Assembly (NCBI GenBank): GCA_023446675.1 | Contig: JAEXPO010000469.1 | Coordinates: 1 to 8,328, forward strand | DNA: 8,328 bases | Direction: 5' to 3' | Origin: Bacillota bacterium | Lineage (GTDB): Bacteria; Bacillota; Clostridia; DSM-8532 | Shown here: positions 1 through 6,059 of the stretch, in pieces | Numbering within the stretch: position 1 is the first letter of the stretch | Layout: every line of letters begins with the position of its first letter | The notes under the pieces: generated by a model | The model's input: only the letters and a program-made list of their open reading frames with translations | The model's database searches: none | Told to the model about the DNA's origin: nothing | Made by a program: the position numbers and the translations under genes

Positions 1-671
1 CCACTAATAAGGATGCCTGGGAATACATTGGAGATATTGCAGAGGAAGCCATTGCTTTTGGCTTTGATGAAATACAGTTCGATTACATCCGTTTTCCGGA
101 GACCAGCCTATATAATTATGAAATAAACCTGGAGGAGGGAAAGGAGCGGCATGACGCCATTGAAGGCTTTATCCGCTATGTCCGGAACCGCCTTCCCAAG
201 GATACCCTTTTAACCGCCGACGTTTTCGGTATGCCTCTTATTGCCTCCAAGGACTACGGCCAGATAGGCCAAACCCTGGAAACCATAGGCGGCAGCCTGG
301 ATTATATTTGTCCCATGATTTATCCCTCCCATTTTGCCAACAACGCCAAAAGCGGGTCCATGAGCAACGGGGTAGGCCAGGCTATTAACGGCATTACCTT
401 CACCAAGCCGGATCTGGAGCCTTATAAGGTGGTCTATAACACTCTTATAGTGGGGAAAAGCCGGGTTGATAAAATGGAGGACTATGAGCTTAACATGAGG
501 CCCTATCTGCAGGGCTTTACAGCCTCCTACCTTCCTTCGGGCTATTATCAGACCTATGGGGCCGAGTCGTATCGCCAGCAAATCCAGGCGGTGTATGACG
601 CGGGTTATTCGGAGTGGATTTTCTGGAACTCCCGGAACGATTACGCGGAATCGGCTTTTAAAGCGGAATAA
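1..671 (+). CDS. DUF4015 putative glycoside hydrolase, C-terminal part (5' end outside window)
   Basis: The reading frame is open from the window edge (first full codon at 3) to TAA at 669-671, giving 222 visible residues. Early in the fragment FDEIQFDYIRFP (visible residues 21-32) is the hallmark strand of the DUF4015 family (PF13200), a putative TIM-barrel glycosyl hydrolase group. Further barrel-like strands follow: TADVFG, DYICPMIYPSHF, and near the end a YSEWIFWNSRNDY segment, which is how these domains typically finish. The substrate of the family is not established, so carbohydrate hydrolysis is inferred from fold. The start, any signal peptide and any N-terminal wall-binding repeats lie outside the window. 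The gene converges on the fucosidase gene with only 8 bases between stop codons. No T-run follows on this strand, so its own terminator is not evident. I am confident of the family, not of the activity. Confidence 0.85.
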   Translation, partial: TNKDAWEYIGDIAEEAIAFGFDEIQFDYIRFPETSLYNYEINLEEGKERHDAIEGFIRYVRNRLPKDTLLTADVFGMPLIASKDYGQIGQTLETIGGSLDYICPMIYPSHFANNAKSGSMSNGVGQAINGITFTKPDLEPYKVVYNTLIVGKSRVDKMEDYELNMRPYLQGFTASYLPSGYYQTYGAESYRQQIQAVYDAGYSEWIFWNSRNDYAESAFKAE

Positions 672-698
672 AAACCGCTCTACTCCACATAGTAGAGC
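665..698 (-). terminator. Intrinsic terminator of the fucosidase gene, overlapping its stop codon
   Basis: Read on the minus strand, GCTCTACT (698-691), a six-base loop ATGTGG and AGTAGAGC (684-677) form a perfect 8-bp stem, followed directly by GGTTTTTATT (676-667). This is the hairpin plus U-run layout of a Rho-independent terminator. The fucosidase stop codon TAG (682-680) sits inside the descending arm, and the U-run extends into the last codons of the convergent DUF4015 gene. A second short dyad, agcgg (662-666) with ccgct (675-679), overlaps it and could compete. On the plus strand there is no T-run after either stem. Confidence 0.65.
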
Positions 699-1909
699 TT
701 GGAGCTTATGATATTTCCAGAAAGCTCACCGGCATGTATTTCAACGCATTCGGTGTAAACGGCCGGGAAGGGACAAATGGCCTTATGACCTATGGTATTG
801 GACTGAAAGACGGTGATAGGGCTCCCATAAGAGTAGGGATGAATTTTAATGACGTAATTCTGTATGTATTCGGCAGCGGTGAGATTTTCCATTAAAACCG
901 CGTGATTGATGAGAGCAGGCGTTTCAAGACGCAGGCGTACGCCTGCTTCCATCATTTCAATTTTTGCGGGTATGGGATTCTTAAAGCGCTTGCGCAGCTC
1001 TTCACCCATGGCAAGGAGTGCGGAGGCATCCTTCTCGGGAAGAAGTCCCCGACGATCCGGACCGATATTAATAAGAAAATTGGCGCCTCTTCCTACCGAA
1101 TAGTAATAAAGGCCCAAAAGCTCATCCACGGATTTTACCGTATCCTCGTCACTGTCGCTATAGAACCAGTTATGCCGGCGCATGCGAAAATCACATTCCA
1201 CAGGCAGAAAACTGTCATCCTCCAGCGTATCCTTTACATCCGTCTGTACTGAAAAATCCAGAGCGTTCACTACGTTGGCATTGGGCATATGGGCAAGCCC
1301 CGATTCGTTTCCCACCCAACGGGTGTCCGGATCCCACATGTTGAAAAGAAGTATGTCGGGTTGAAGACGGCGAATTTCGGCTACAATCCGGTCGGTATCG
1401 TATTTATGATTCAGGGAGCCGCAGCCGTCAAACCAAAGATACTCAATTTTCCCGTAATTAGTAAGAAGCTCGCTTACCTGGTTAATGAAATAGTCGTCAT
1501 AGTCCTTGGCATTCTTGTCTATGGAACCAAATTCGGCAGGAGAATAATAAAGGCCTACATGCACGCCGTACTTGCGGCAGGCATCCGTGAAGTCACGAAC
1601 CACATCCCCCTGTCCATTTTTCCAGGGAGTGTTTTTAACCGAGTATTCGGTATATTTGGACGGCCAGTTGGCAAAGCCGTCATGATGCTTGCACACCAGG
1701 ATGGCATAGGTGGCTCCCGCTTCCTTAATTGTTTTTATCCAGTTTTCACAGTCCAGCGCTGTCGGATTAAAGCCCGCCAGAGGCATCTCCTTCAAATCCC
1801 AGTCCTTGTGACCTTCGTAAAAGGTACGAATCCCAAAATGAAAAAAACCGCCGAATTCCCAGCTAAGAAAGTTGAGCTGCTTTTGGGTGGGCCTGCTCTT
1901 AGTACTCAT
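680..1909 (-). CDS. Alpha-L-fucosidase-like glycoside hydrolase, family GH29
   Basis: This 409-residue protein should remove alpha-L-fucose from oligosaccharides by a retaining mechanism. Family marks are WEFGGFFHFG near the N-terminus, CKHHDGFANWPSKY (residues 73-86, with His75, His76, Asp77), GVHVGLYYSP (115-124) and EYLWFDGCGS (156-165), where Asp161 occupies the position of the GH29 catalytic nucleophile. Later, NWFYSDSDEDTVKS and GRGANFLINIGPDRRG match the end of the barrel. The acid/base residue is variable in this family and I cannot assign it. There is no signal peptide, so the enzyme is probably cytoplasmic and acts on imported fuco-oligosaccharides. A short C-terminal beta domain is likely after about residue 320. 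The ATG at 1909-1907 is preceded by an AGAGGA ribosome site. The gene stands alone, with its own promoter and terminator. Annotation as a fucosidase is secure at family level; the exact linkage is unknown. Confidence 0.9.
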   Translation of the reverse strand: MSTKSRPTQKQLNFLSWEFGGFFHFGIRTFYEGHKDWDLKEMPLAGFNPTALDCENWIKTIKEAGATYAILVCKHHDGFANWPSKYTEYSVKNTPWKNGQGDVVRDFTDACRKYGVHVGLYYSPAEFGSIDKNAKDYDDYFINQVSELLTNYGKIEYLWFDGCGSLNHKYDTDRIVAEIRRLQPDILLFNMWDPDTRWVGNESGLAHMPNANVVNALDFSVQTDVKDTLEDDSFLPVECDFRMRRHNWFYSDSDEDTVKSVDELLGLYYYSVGRGANFLINIGPDRRGLLPEKDASALLAMGEELRKRFKNPIPAKIEMMEAGVRLRLETPALINHAVLMENLTAAEYIQNYVIKIHPYSYGSPITVFQSNTIGHKAICPFPAVYTECVEIHAGELSGNIISSKLYYVE

Positions 1910-1933
1910 CGTATTCCTCTTTCCGTTTAAGCC

Positions 1934-1987
1934 TTTAAGCTTAAATGCCGACTTACGGCTCGTATTTCATCCGGGACCGAAGCCCGG
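1934..1987 (-). promoter_or_regulatory. Structured 5' leader of the fucosidase gene
   Basis: Between the predicted transcription start (about 1994) and the ATG (1909) lie three short dyads in a row: CCGGG with CCCGG around a seven-base loop (1971-1987), GCCG with CGGC around five bases (1947-1959), and the perfect 12-bp palindrome TTTAAGCTTAAA (1934-1945). They could be leader hairpins or a repressor site for sugar control. No T-run follows them, so they do not look like an attenuator. No clear cre site for CcpA was seen. Function is unknown. Confidence 0.3.
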
Positions 1988-2000
1988 AAATTCAGGTTAA

Positions 2001-2029
2001 ATTATATGCGGAATAAGAACCGGTGTCAA
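2001..2029 (-). promoter_or_regulatory. Perfect-consensus sigma-A promoter for the fucosidase gene
   Basis: On the minus strand TTGACA (2029-2024), a 17-base spacer and TATAAT (2006-2001) match the housekeeping sigma factor consensus at all 12 positions. The start point would be near 1994, leaving a leader of about 85 bases before the ATG. Upstream of the -35 the minus strand is rich in A-runs (about 2030-2080), as in an UP element. Such a strong core promoter on a sugar-degrading gene suggests that a repressor is needed to keep it off. Confidence 0.8.
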
Positions 2030-2151
2030 TTTTGTATTGAGAGATTTTTTGCGTTTTATGCAATTTTTTTTATAATTTTATGATGGAAAAGACATAAGCG
2101 GGAAAAAACCGAAAAACCTTGGAATTTCCGTAAAGGACAGGAGAGAGAGTA

Positions 2152-2160
2152 TGATATAAT
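2152..2160 (+). promoter_or_regulatory. Extended -10 promoter for the tsaD transcript
   Basis: TGATATAAT is a perfect TGn plus TATAAT extended -10 element. No good -35 hexamer lies 16-18 bases upstream (AAAGGA is there), which is usual for extended -10 promoters. The start point would be near 2167, giving a very short leader before the small ORF at 2184. A weaker alternative TATAAT lies at 2071-2076 with TTGCGT at 2049-2054. Confidence 0.6.
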
Positions 2161-2183
2161 GCAGTAAAAAGGAATGTGGTTTT

Positions 2184-2267
2184 ATGACGGACTGGAACTT
2201 GAATATCCCTGAAAAGTGGAAATGGTTCTATGAAATTTGGATAAATACAAGGATGCCTAAAACATGA
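2184..2267 (+). CDS. Possible 27-residue small ORF, translationally coupled to tsaD
   Basis: An ATG at 2184 opens 27 codons ending in TGA at 2265-2267. The last bases form ATGA with the tsaD start codon, a typical coupling overlap. The peptide is tryptophan-rich (four Trp, at residues 4, 12, 14 and 19), starts [12 protein letters not shown] and ends TRMPKT; I recognise no family and see no signal or membrane segment. An AAAGGA at 2168-2173 is a possible ribosome site, with a rather long 10-base spacer. The ORF begins about 17 bases after the predicted transcription start. It could be a leader peptide controlling tsaD translation, a small protein, or chance. Conservation of the peptide in relatives would decide. 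Confidence 0.4.
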   Translation: MTDWNLNIPEKWKWFYEIWINTRMPKT

Positions 2268-3322
2268 GCGAAAAAAACAGGGACCTTACAATACTGGGAA
2301 TAGAAACAAGCTGTGACGAAACCTCCGCAGCCGTTGTGGTTAACGGCAGGACGGTGCTGTCAAACAAAATTGCGTCACAAATAGACCTTCATGCCGAATA
2401 CGGAGGCGTGGTGCCTGAAATCGCATCAAGAAAGCATGTGGAGCTTATACTTCCCGTGGTGGACTCGGCACTTAAAGAGGCGGGAATAACCCTGAAAGAA
2501 GTGGATGCCCTGGCTGTCACTTATGGCCCGGGCCTTGTGGGAGCTCTGCTTGTGGGAGTGTCTGCCGCCAAAGCTTTGGCCTTTTCACTGGGTAAGCCTC
2601 TTATAAAGGTTCATCATATTGAAGGCCATATTGCCGCCAACTACATCTCACACCCGGAGCTGAAACCGCCCTATATTTGCCTTGTGGCCTCCGGCGGACA
2701 TAGCCATATTGTCCATGTAAGGGATTATCTTGAATTTGAGGTCATCGGCAAAACCCGGGATGATGCAGCAGGGGAAGCCTTTGACAAAATTGCCAGGGTT
2801 CTGGGCCTCGGGTATCCCGGCGGTCCTGTTGTGGATAAAATGGCGAAGCTGGGGAATCCGGAAGCGTTTAGGTTTCCAAGGGTTAAATTTGAGGACAGGC
2901 CCTATGATTTCAGCTTTTCCGGCCTTAAAACAGCCGTTATCAACCGTGTGAACCAGATGCGGCAAAAAGGGGAGACGCTTCCCCTGGAGGATCTTTGCGC
3001 TTCCTTTCAGCAGGCTGTTGTGGATGTGCTTGTGGATAATACCGTTAACGCGGCTTTGGAAAAGAGTGCCGGAATTATTGCTCTGGCCGGCGGTGTGGCA
3101 TCCAATTCACACCTTCGGAGCACACTTCTTGAACGTGGGGCCAAAAAGGGGATAAAAACCCTGTATCCCGCACCTGTACTATGTACGGACAATGCAGCCA
3201 TGATTGGATCCGCCGGGTATTTTGCCTATGTAGGGGGCGATTTGGCGGATTGGACATTGAATGCTTCCCCATCTATCCACATAGGCAGTGGACACTTTTC
3301 TGGGCAGAATCTGTGGAAATAG
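2264..3322 (+). CDS. tsaD: tRNA N6-adenosine threonylcarbamoyltransferase TsaD
   Basis: TsaD transfers the threonylcarbamoyl group from threonylcarbamoyl-AMP to A37 of tRNAs that read ANN codons, giving t6A. In bacteria it works in the cytoplasm with TsaB and TsaE; neither is in this window. The 352-residue length is normal for the family. Seen in order are [14 protein letters not shown] (residues 12-25), VHHIEGH (116-122) with the metal-binding pair His118 and His122, SGGHSHIV (143-150), [13 protein letters not shown] (166-178), a GGVASNS nucleotide-binding loop (about 276-282) and LCTDNAAMI, whose Asp309 matches the third metal ligand. All key residues are present. The ATG at 2264 gives the expected short N-terminus; an AAGGA lies 10 bases upstream, and translation may be coupled to the small ORF before it. 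The gene is followed by DnaA-box-like repeats and a strong terminator. Confidence 0.97.
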   Translation: MSEKNRDLTILGIETSCDETSAAVVVNGRTVLSNKIASQIDLHAEYGGVVPEIASRKHVELILPVVDSALKEAGITLKEVDALAVTYGPGLVGALLVGVSAAKALAFSLGKPLIKVHHIEGHIAANYISHPELKPPYICLVASGGHSHIVHVRDYLEFEVIGKTRDDAAGEAFDKIARVLGLGYPGGPVVDKMAKLGNPEAFRFPRVKFEDRPYDFSFSGLKTAVINRVNQMRQKGETLPLEDLCASFQQAVVDVLVDNTVNAALEKSAGIIALAGGVASNSHLRSTLLERGAKKGIKTLYPAPVLCTDNAAMIGSAGYFAYVGGDLADWTLNASPSIHIGSGHFSGQNLWK

Positions 3323-3354
3323 TCATGAAATACGCTTGTATTGCCCATTTTGCC

Positions 3355-3384
3355 TGTGGATAACCCTGTGGATAGTGTGGATAA
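3355..3384 (-). promoter_or_regulatory. Cluster of three DnaA-box-like sites
   Basis: TGTGGATAA occurs at 3355-3363 and 3376-3384, with TGTGGATAG at 3367-3375 between them. On the minus strand these read TTATCCACA, CTATCCACA and TTATCCACA: two exact matches to the strong DnaA box TTATCCACA and one with a single change, all in the same direction, with starts 12 and 9 bases apart. A poorer copy (two changes) lies at 3312-3320 in the end of tsaD. The cluster sits between the tsaD stop and its terminator. It could bind DnaA for titration or regulation. There is no dnaA, dnaN or rpmH here to suggest the replication origin. Confidence 0.55.
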
Positions 3385-3391
3385 AGTTTGT

Positions 3392-3458
3392 AGAAAACTC
3401 TTTTCATGAAGCTAAGTACTCAAAGTAAGTGCTTATGAAAAGAGTTTTCTTATGTTTT
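3392..3458 (+). terminator. Terminator after tsaD: 16-bp perfect inverted repeat
   Basis: AGAAAACTCTTTTCAT (3392-3407) and ATGAAAAGAGTTTTCT (3435-3450) are perfect reverse complements. Inside, AAGC (3409-3412) pairs with GCTT (3431-3434) after a one-base bulge, and TACT-CAA-AGTA (3417-3427) closes a small inner hairpin. A T-run (3455-3459) follows after TATG. The gene before it ends at 3322 and a new promoter starts at 3500, so a terminator is expected here. The unusually long, AT-rich stem could work in both directions. Confidence 0.7.
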
Positions 3459-3499
3459 TCCGACAAAAATTTTAACAAGGAAAGCCTGAATCCCGGGTA

Positions 3500-3528
3500 T
3501 TGACAAGCTGGAAACGGTTTGATATTGT
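3500..3528 (+). promoter_or_regulatory. Promoter of the flavodoxin/ABC transporter operon
   Basis: TTGACA (3500-3505), a 17-base spacer and TATTGT (3523-3528) form a good sigma-A promoter, with a perfect -35 and a -10 matching at four of six positions. The start would fall near 3535, exactly where the first GTTAG/CTAAC dyad begins. That gives a leader of about 140 bases before the flavodoxin ATG. A much weaker second candidate, TTGCTG (3561-3566) with TATAAC (3582-3587), would start just before the last dyad. Confidence 0.6.
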
Positions 3529-3534
3529 AATTGT

Positions 3535-3550
3535 GTTAGTTGAACCTAAC
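3535..3550. promoter_or_regulatory. Putative operator dyad 1 (GTTAG-N6-CTAAC)
   Basis: GTTAGTTGAACCTAAC has perfect 5-bp outer arms and overlaps the predicted transcription start. The half-site GTTAG/CTAAC is the inner half of DtxR/IdeR iron-repressor operators (TTAGGTTAGSCTAACCTAA), but those have the arms much closer together. An iron-dependent repressor would fit the operon's content. This is an inference, and no regulator gene is in the window. Confidence 0.5.
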
Positions 3551-3565
3551 AAGAGGCGTTTTGCT

Positions 3566-3579
3566 GTTAATTATTTAAC
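3566..3579. promoter_or_regulatory. Putative operator dyad 2 (GTTAA-N4-TTAAC)
   Basis: GTTAATTATTTAAC has 5-bp arms around TTAT. Its centre lies 30 bases from that of dyad 1 and 31 from that of dyad 3, about three helical turns each way. It is a looser relative of the other two (A in place of the G of GTTAG), and could instead be a small RNA hairpin in the leader or an AT-rich coincidence. Confidence 0.3.
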
Positions 3580-3595
3580 GCTATAACGCTTTCAA

Positions 3596-3611
3596 GTTAG
3601 TATAAGCTAAC
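3596..3611. promoter_or_regulatory. Putative operator dyad 3 (GTTAG-N6-CTAAC)
   Basis: GTTAGTATAAGCTAAC repeats the outer arms and the six-base spacer length of dyad 1, and both are followed by AA. Two identical arm pairs with the same spacing within 80 bases make a repressor site more likely than either alone. It lies in the transcribed leader if the 3500-3528 promoter is used, so it could act as a roadblock or a looping partner site. Confidence 0.5.
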
Positions 3612-3676
3612 AAATACCATTTACATGACTGAACCGACTGCTTTAGGTTCGGCCTGAAGGACAATAGGAGATACAA

Positions 3677-4198
3677 ATGAACATCGGCATAGTTTATTCC
3701 ACTCTGACCGGCAACTCTAAAAAGCTCGCGGATTTTATTTTTGAAAATGGTGAAAAAAATTGCGATGCACCTGTTGATATAAGGCATCTTGATGAGAGTG
3801 CCTTAAAGGCGTATGACACGCTCATTCTCTGCTACTGGTGCAAGCGGGGAACGGCGGATCCTCTTACTGTGAGCCTCATTCAAAAGCTTTCCGGCAAAAA
3901 GCTCGTTATGATTGGCACCATGGGCGCTTATCCGGATTCTCCTCATGGAAGCAAGCTTAAAGTGAATGTCCGGGAGCTTGTTCAGACTGCCAATACACTG
4001 CTTGGAAATTTTACCTGCCAGGGTAAAATTGACCCTGCGCGGACAGAAAAGCGGCTGCTTATTCCCATAGGAGAACCACATCATCTTGACGAGGAAGGCT
4101 ATAAGCGGCATCTGGAATCCCGCAGCCATCCCGATGAAACGGATATGCAAAATGCGCTCCTTTCAGTACATAAGGCCCTTTGCGGAGATCCGGCATGA
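3677..4198 (+). CDS. Flavodoxin-family protein (FMN electron carrier), first gene of the operon
   Basis: The 173-residue protein is a short-chain flavodoxin fold expected to bind FMN and carry low-potential electrons in the cytoplasm. The N-terminal strand MNIGIVYSTLTGNSKKLA holds the phosphate-binding loop S8-T-L-T-G-N-S14. A second FMN loop follows the strand TLILCYWCKRGTADP (residues 48-62), and VMIGTMGAYPDSPHG (77-91) is the third. The pattern, with the later NFTCQGKIDP (111-120), is that of the Flavodoxin_3 type (PF12641). Cys52 and Cys55 form a CxxC in the flavin loop. The ATG at 3677 has an AGGAG six bases upstream. The gene overlaps the next by ATGA, so it is co-translated with an iron-type transporter. 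Its likely partner is the radical SAM enzyme at the operon's end, which needs a reductant. Nitroreductase-like or other reductase partners elsewhere remain possible. Confidence 0.88.
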   Translation: MNIGIVYSTLTGNSKKLADFIFENGEKNCDAPVDIRHLDESALKAYDTLILCYWCKRGTADPLTVSLIQKLSGKKLVMIGTMGAYPDSPHGSKLKVNVRELVQTANTLLGNFTCQGKIDPARTEKRLLIPIGEPHHLDEEGYKRHLESRSHPDETDMQNALLSVHKALCGDPA

Positions 4199-5202
4199 TC
4201 GATGAAAAACAACGCCGGCTGACGGTTAATCTCATTCTGCTGCCCCTATTGCTCACTTTGCTGGTATTGACCTTTTTATTCAGCATCAGCGCGGGCTATG
4301 AAGCCTTTACCCCAAGTCAGATTGTAGAGGCTTTATTTCGCACGGATAACACTATGGGAAGGAAAATCATCTACAACATCCGCCTGCCAAGAGCCCTGAC
4401 AGCCTGCTTCGTAGGTATTTGCCTTTCGTTGTCCGGGTGCATACTCCAGGGCGTGATGCGCAATAAAATGGCCTCGCCCTCCACGATAGGCGTTACCAGC
4501 GGCGCAAGCTTTATGGGGTATCTCACCATGGTGGCCTTTCCGGCCTATGCTTCTCTTCTGCCCCTGGGGGCTTTTTTGGGAGCCTTTGGCACCACCATGC
4601 TCATTTATCTTCTGGCTTATGAAAAAGGGGTTAGCCCGGTTAAAATCATCCTGTCGGGCATGGCCGTATCTGCGGTATTCGGAGCCTTTAACGACATCAT
4701 CCGATCCTTCTTTTCCGAAAATCTCAGCGGAGTTCAGTCCTACCTTGTGGGAGGCTTAAGCGGCGTTACCTGGAAAAACGTTTATGTCATCATGCCCTTT
4801 GCCCTTGCGGGTATGGCTGTTTGCCTTCTTTTTCCCCATAAAATGAACATCCTTATGCTGGGGGATGAGGTGGCGGGTACCCTGGGACTCAGGGTGGAAA
4901 GGTTTCGCCTGCTACTGATTGTCACCTCCTCCATGCTGGCGGGAGCCAGCGTGGCGGTTGCCGGTATGATAAGCTTTGTGGGCTTGATTGTTCCCCATAT
5001 TTCACGGCTCATGGTAGGATCCGACCACAAGTTTTTGTTTCCCGCTTCAATTCTCACAGGGGCTGCCCTGGTATTGCTGTGCGATACGGTGGGACGCCTC
5101 ATTATCCTCCCCGGAGAGATTCCCGTAAGTATCATCCTGGCATTTATCGGAGCGCCGTTCTTTCTTTGGCTTATGCGGACCCGGGAAAAGGAAGGGGGCT
5201 GA
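4195..5202 (+). CDS. FecCD-family ABC transporter permease (iron-siderophore/heme/corrinoid type)
   Basis: This membrane subunit of a type II ABC importer should form a homodimeric channel, since only one permease gene is present. At 335 residues it has the usual length for the ten-helix FecCD/BtuC family. Marks include YNIRLPRALTACFVG, LSLSGCILQGVMRNKMASP with TIGVTSGASF, and near the end SFVGLIVPHISRLMVGSDH (the segment that contacts the ATPase) and PGEIPVSIILAFIGAPFFLWLM. I place the start at ATG 4195 (MIDEKQRR), overlapping the flavodoxin stop as ATGA with CGGAG seven bases upstream; an in-frame TTG at 4180 is possible but lies inside the previous gene without a good site. The family carries ferric siderophores, heme or vitamin B12; sequence alone does not choose. 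Its neighbours point to iron or heme. Confidence 0.95.
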   Translation: MIDEKQRRLTVNLILLPLLLTLLVLTFLFSISAGYEAFTPSQIVEALFRTDNTMGRKIIYNIRLPRALTACFVGICLSLSGCILQGVMRNKMASPSTIGVTSGASFMGYLTMVAFPAYASLLPLGAFLGAFGTTMLIYLLAYEKGVSPVKIILSGMAVSAVFGAFNDIIRSFFSENLSGVQSYLVGGLSGVTWKNVYVIMPFALAGMAVCLLFPHKMNILMLGDEVAGTLGLRVERFRLLLIVTSSMLAGASVAVAGMISFVGLIVPHISRLMVGSDHKFLFPASILTGAALVLLCDTVGRLIILPGEIPVSIILAFIGAPFFLWLMRTREKEGG

Positions 5203-5208
5203 GGCACC

Positions 5209-5991
5209 GTGTATTTTGGCTTTAAGGACATAAGCATTGCCTATAAAAAGAAGGAAGTTTTAAACAATGTGACCCTGGATTTTCCCAAAGGGAGGATCAT
5301 TACCCTTATCGGCCCCAACGGGTGCGGGAAGAGCAGCCTTCTCAAGGTTGTTTCAAAAGCGGTTAGGCCCAAGAGCGGCACGGTGTGGCTGGAGGACAGA
5401 AACATACACGCCTATTCGCCCAAAATATTGGCTCAAAAGCTGGCTATGCTGCCCCAGGTTCATTCCTCGCCGCCCGATATTAATGTTCGGACGCTGGTAT
5501 CCTATGGGCGCTATCCCTACATGCGGTTTGGCCGGGGACTGGACGGAACCGACAGGCAGGCCATTGATGAAGCATTGGCGCTTACGGGGCTTGAAAAGCT
5601 CCAGTACCGAACCGTCGGCACGCTGTCCGGCGGTGAGCGGCAGCGGGCATGGATTGCCATGGCCCTGTGCCAGAAGCCGGAGATACTGATTCTGGACGAG
5701 CCCACCACCTATCTGGATATTGGTTTTCAGATAGAGCTTCTGGAGCTTGTAAAGTACCTTAACGAAGCCCTGGGAATAACCATCATCATGGTTCTCCATG
5801 ACATTAATCTGGCTGTGCGCTATTCAAGCCTCCTTTATGTCATTAAGGACAAGGGCCTTTATGCCGCAGGAGAACCAAGCCAAATTCTGACCGGGGATTT
5901 GTTAAAGTCCGTGTTTAATATAAATGCGGATATCTACGAGGATAAGACCAACGGCAGCTTGTTTTTTATCCCGCTTAAAGCAGGCAGGTAG
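5209..5991 (+). CDS. ABC transporter ATP-binding protein (FepC/FhuC type)
   Basis: The 260-residue cytoplasmic ATPase powers the FecCD permease. Complete motifs are present: Walker A GPNGCGKSS (residues 35-43), Q-loop at LPQVHSSPP, signature LSGGERQ (139-145), Walker B ILILDEP with Asp163 and Glu164, D-loop TYLD, and the switch VLHD with His197. The short spacing and the RYPYMRFGRGLDG stretch after the Q-loop are typical of iron-siderophore and cobalamin import ATPases. The start is GTG at 5209, six bases after the permease stop. A GAGG lies just upstream at 5201-5204, and a stronger purine-rich run (about 5187-5198) lies a little far away, so translational coupling is likely. About 68 AT-rich bases without a convincing promoter or terminator separate it from the binding-protein gene, so the operon probably continues. 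Confidence 0.95.
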   Translation: MYFGFKDISIAYKKKEVLNNVTLDFPKGRIITLIGPNGCGKSSLLKVVSKAVRPKSGTVWLEDRNIHAYSPKILAQKLAMLPQVHSSPPDINVRTLVSYGRYPYMRFGRGLDGTDRQAIDEALALTGLEKLQYRTVGTLSGGERQRAWIAMALCQKPEILILDEPTTYLDIGFQIELLELVKYLNEALGITIIMVLHDINLAVRYSSLLYVIKDKGLYAAGEPSQILTGDLLKSVFNINADIYEDKTNGSLFFIPLKAGR

Positions 5992-6059
5992 ATAAAATCA
6001 AGTTATTAGCAAGCTATTAAAAAGTTTATAAAAAATAAAACATAAAAGGAGTTACACCA

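Noticed and set aside
902..1930. Long plus-strand ORFs across the fucosidase gene (for example 1289-1930)
   Set aside because: They are shadows of the minus-strand GH29 gene, which has clear family motifs, a promoter and a ribosome site; the plus-strand translations show no recognisable domain.
2071..2076. Second TATAAT upstream of tsaD
   Set aside because: Its best -35 (TTGCGT at 2049-2054) matches only half the consensus and lies in an A/T-rich tract; the extended -10 at 2152-2160 is better.
3631..3650. GAACC/GGTTC inverted repeat before the flavodoxin gene
   Set aside because: It is only a 5-bp stem with a ten-base loop, with no T-run and no match to a known riboswitch; it is too weak to call.
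3643..3658. TTAGGTTCGGCCTGAA, a further DtxR-like dyad near the flavodoxin ribosome site
   Set aside because: The arms are imperfect (TTAGG against CCTGA), and it is out of phase with the three dyads upstream, so I did not annotate it as an operator.
3323..3676. Possible cobalamin or other riboswitch in the operon leader
   Set aside because: No conserved B12-box-like or other known riboswitch core was recognisable; the stretch is explained by the terminator, promoter and dyads.
3581..3787. Minus-strand ORF over the flavodoxin start and its leader
   Set aside because: It overlaps the flavodoxin coding region and the putative operators, and its translation shows no family features.
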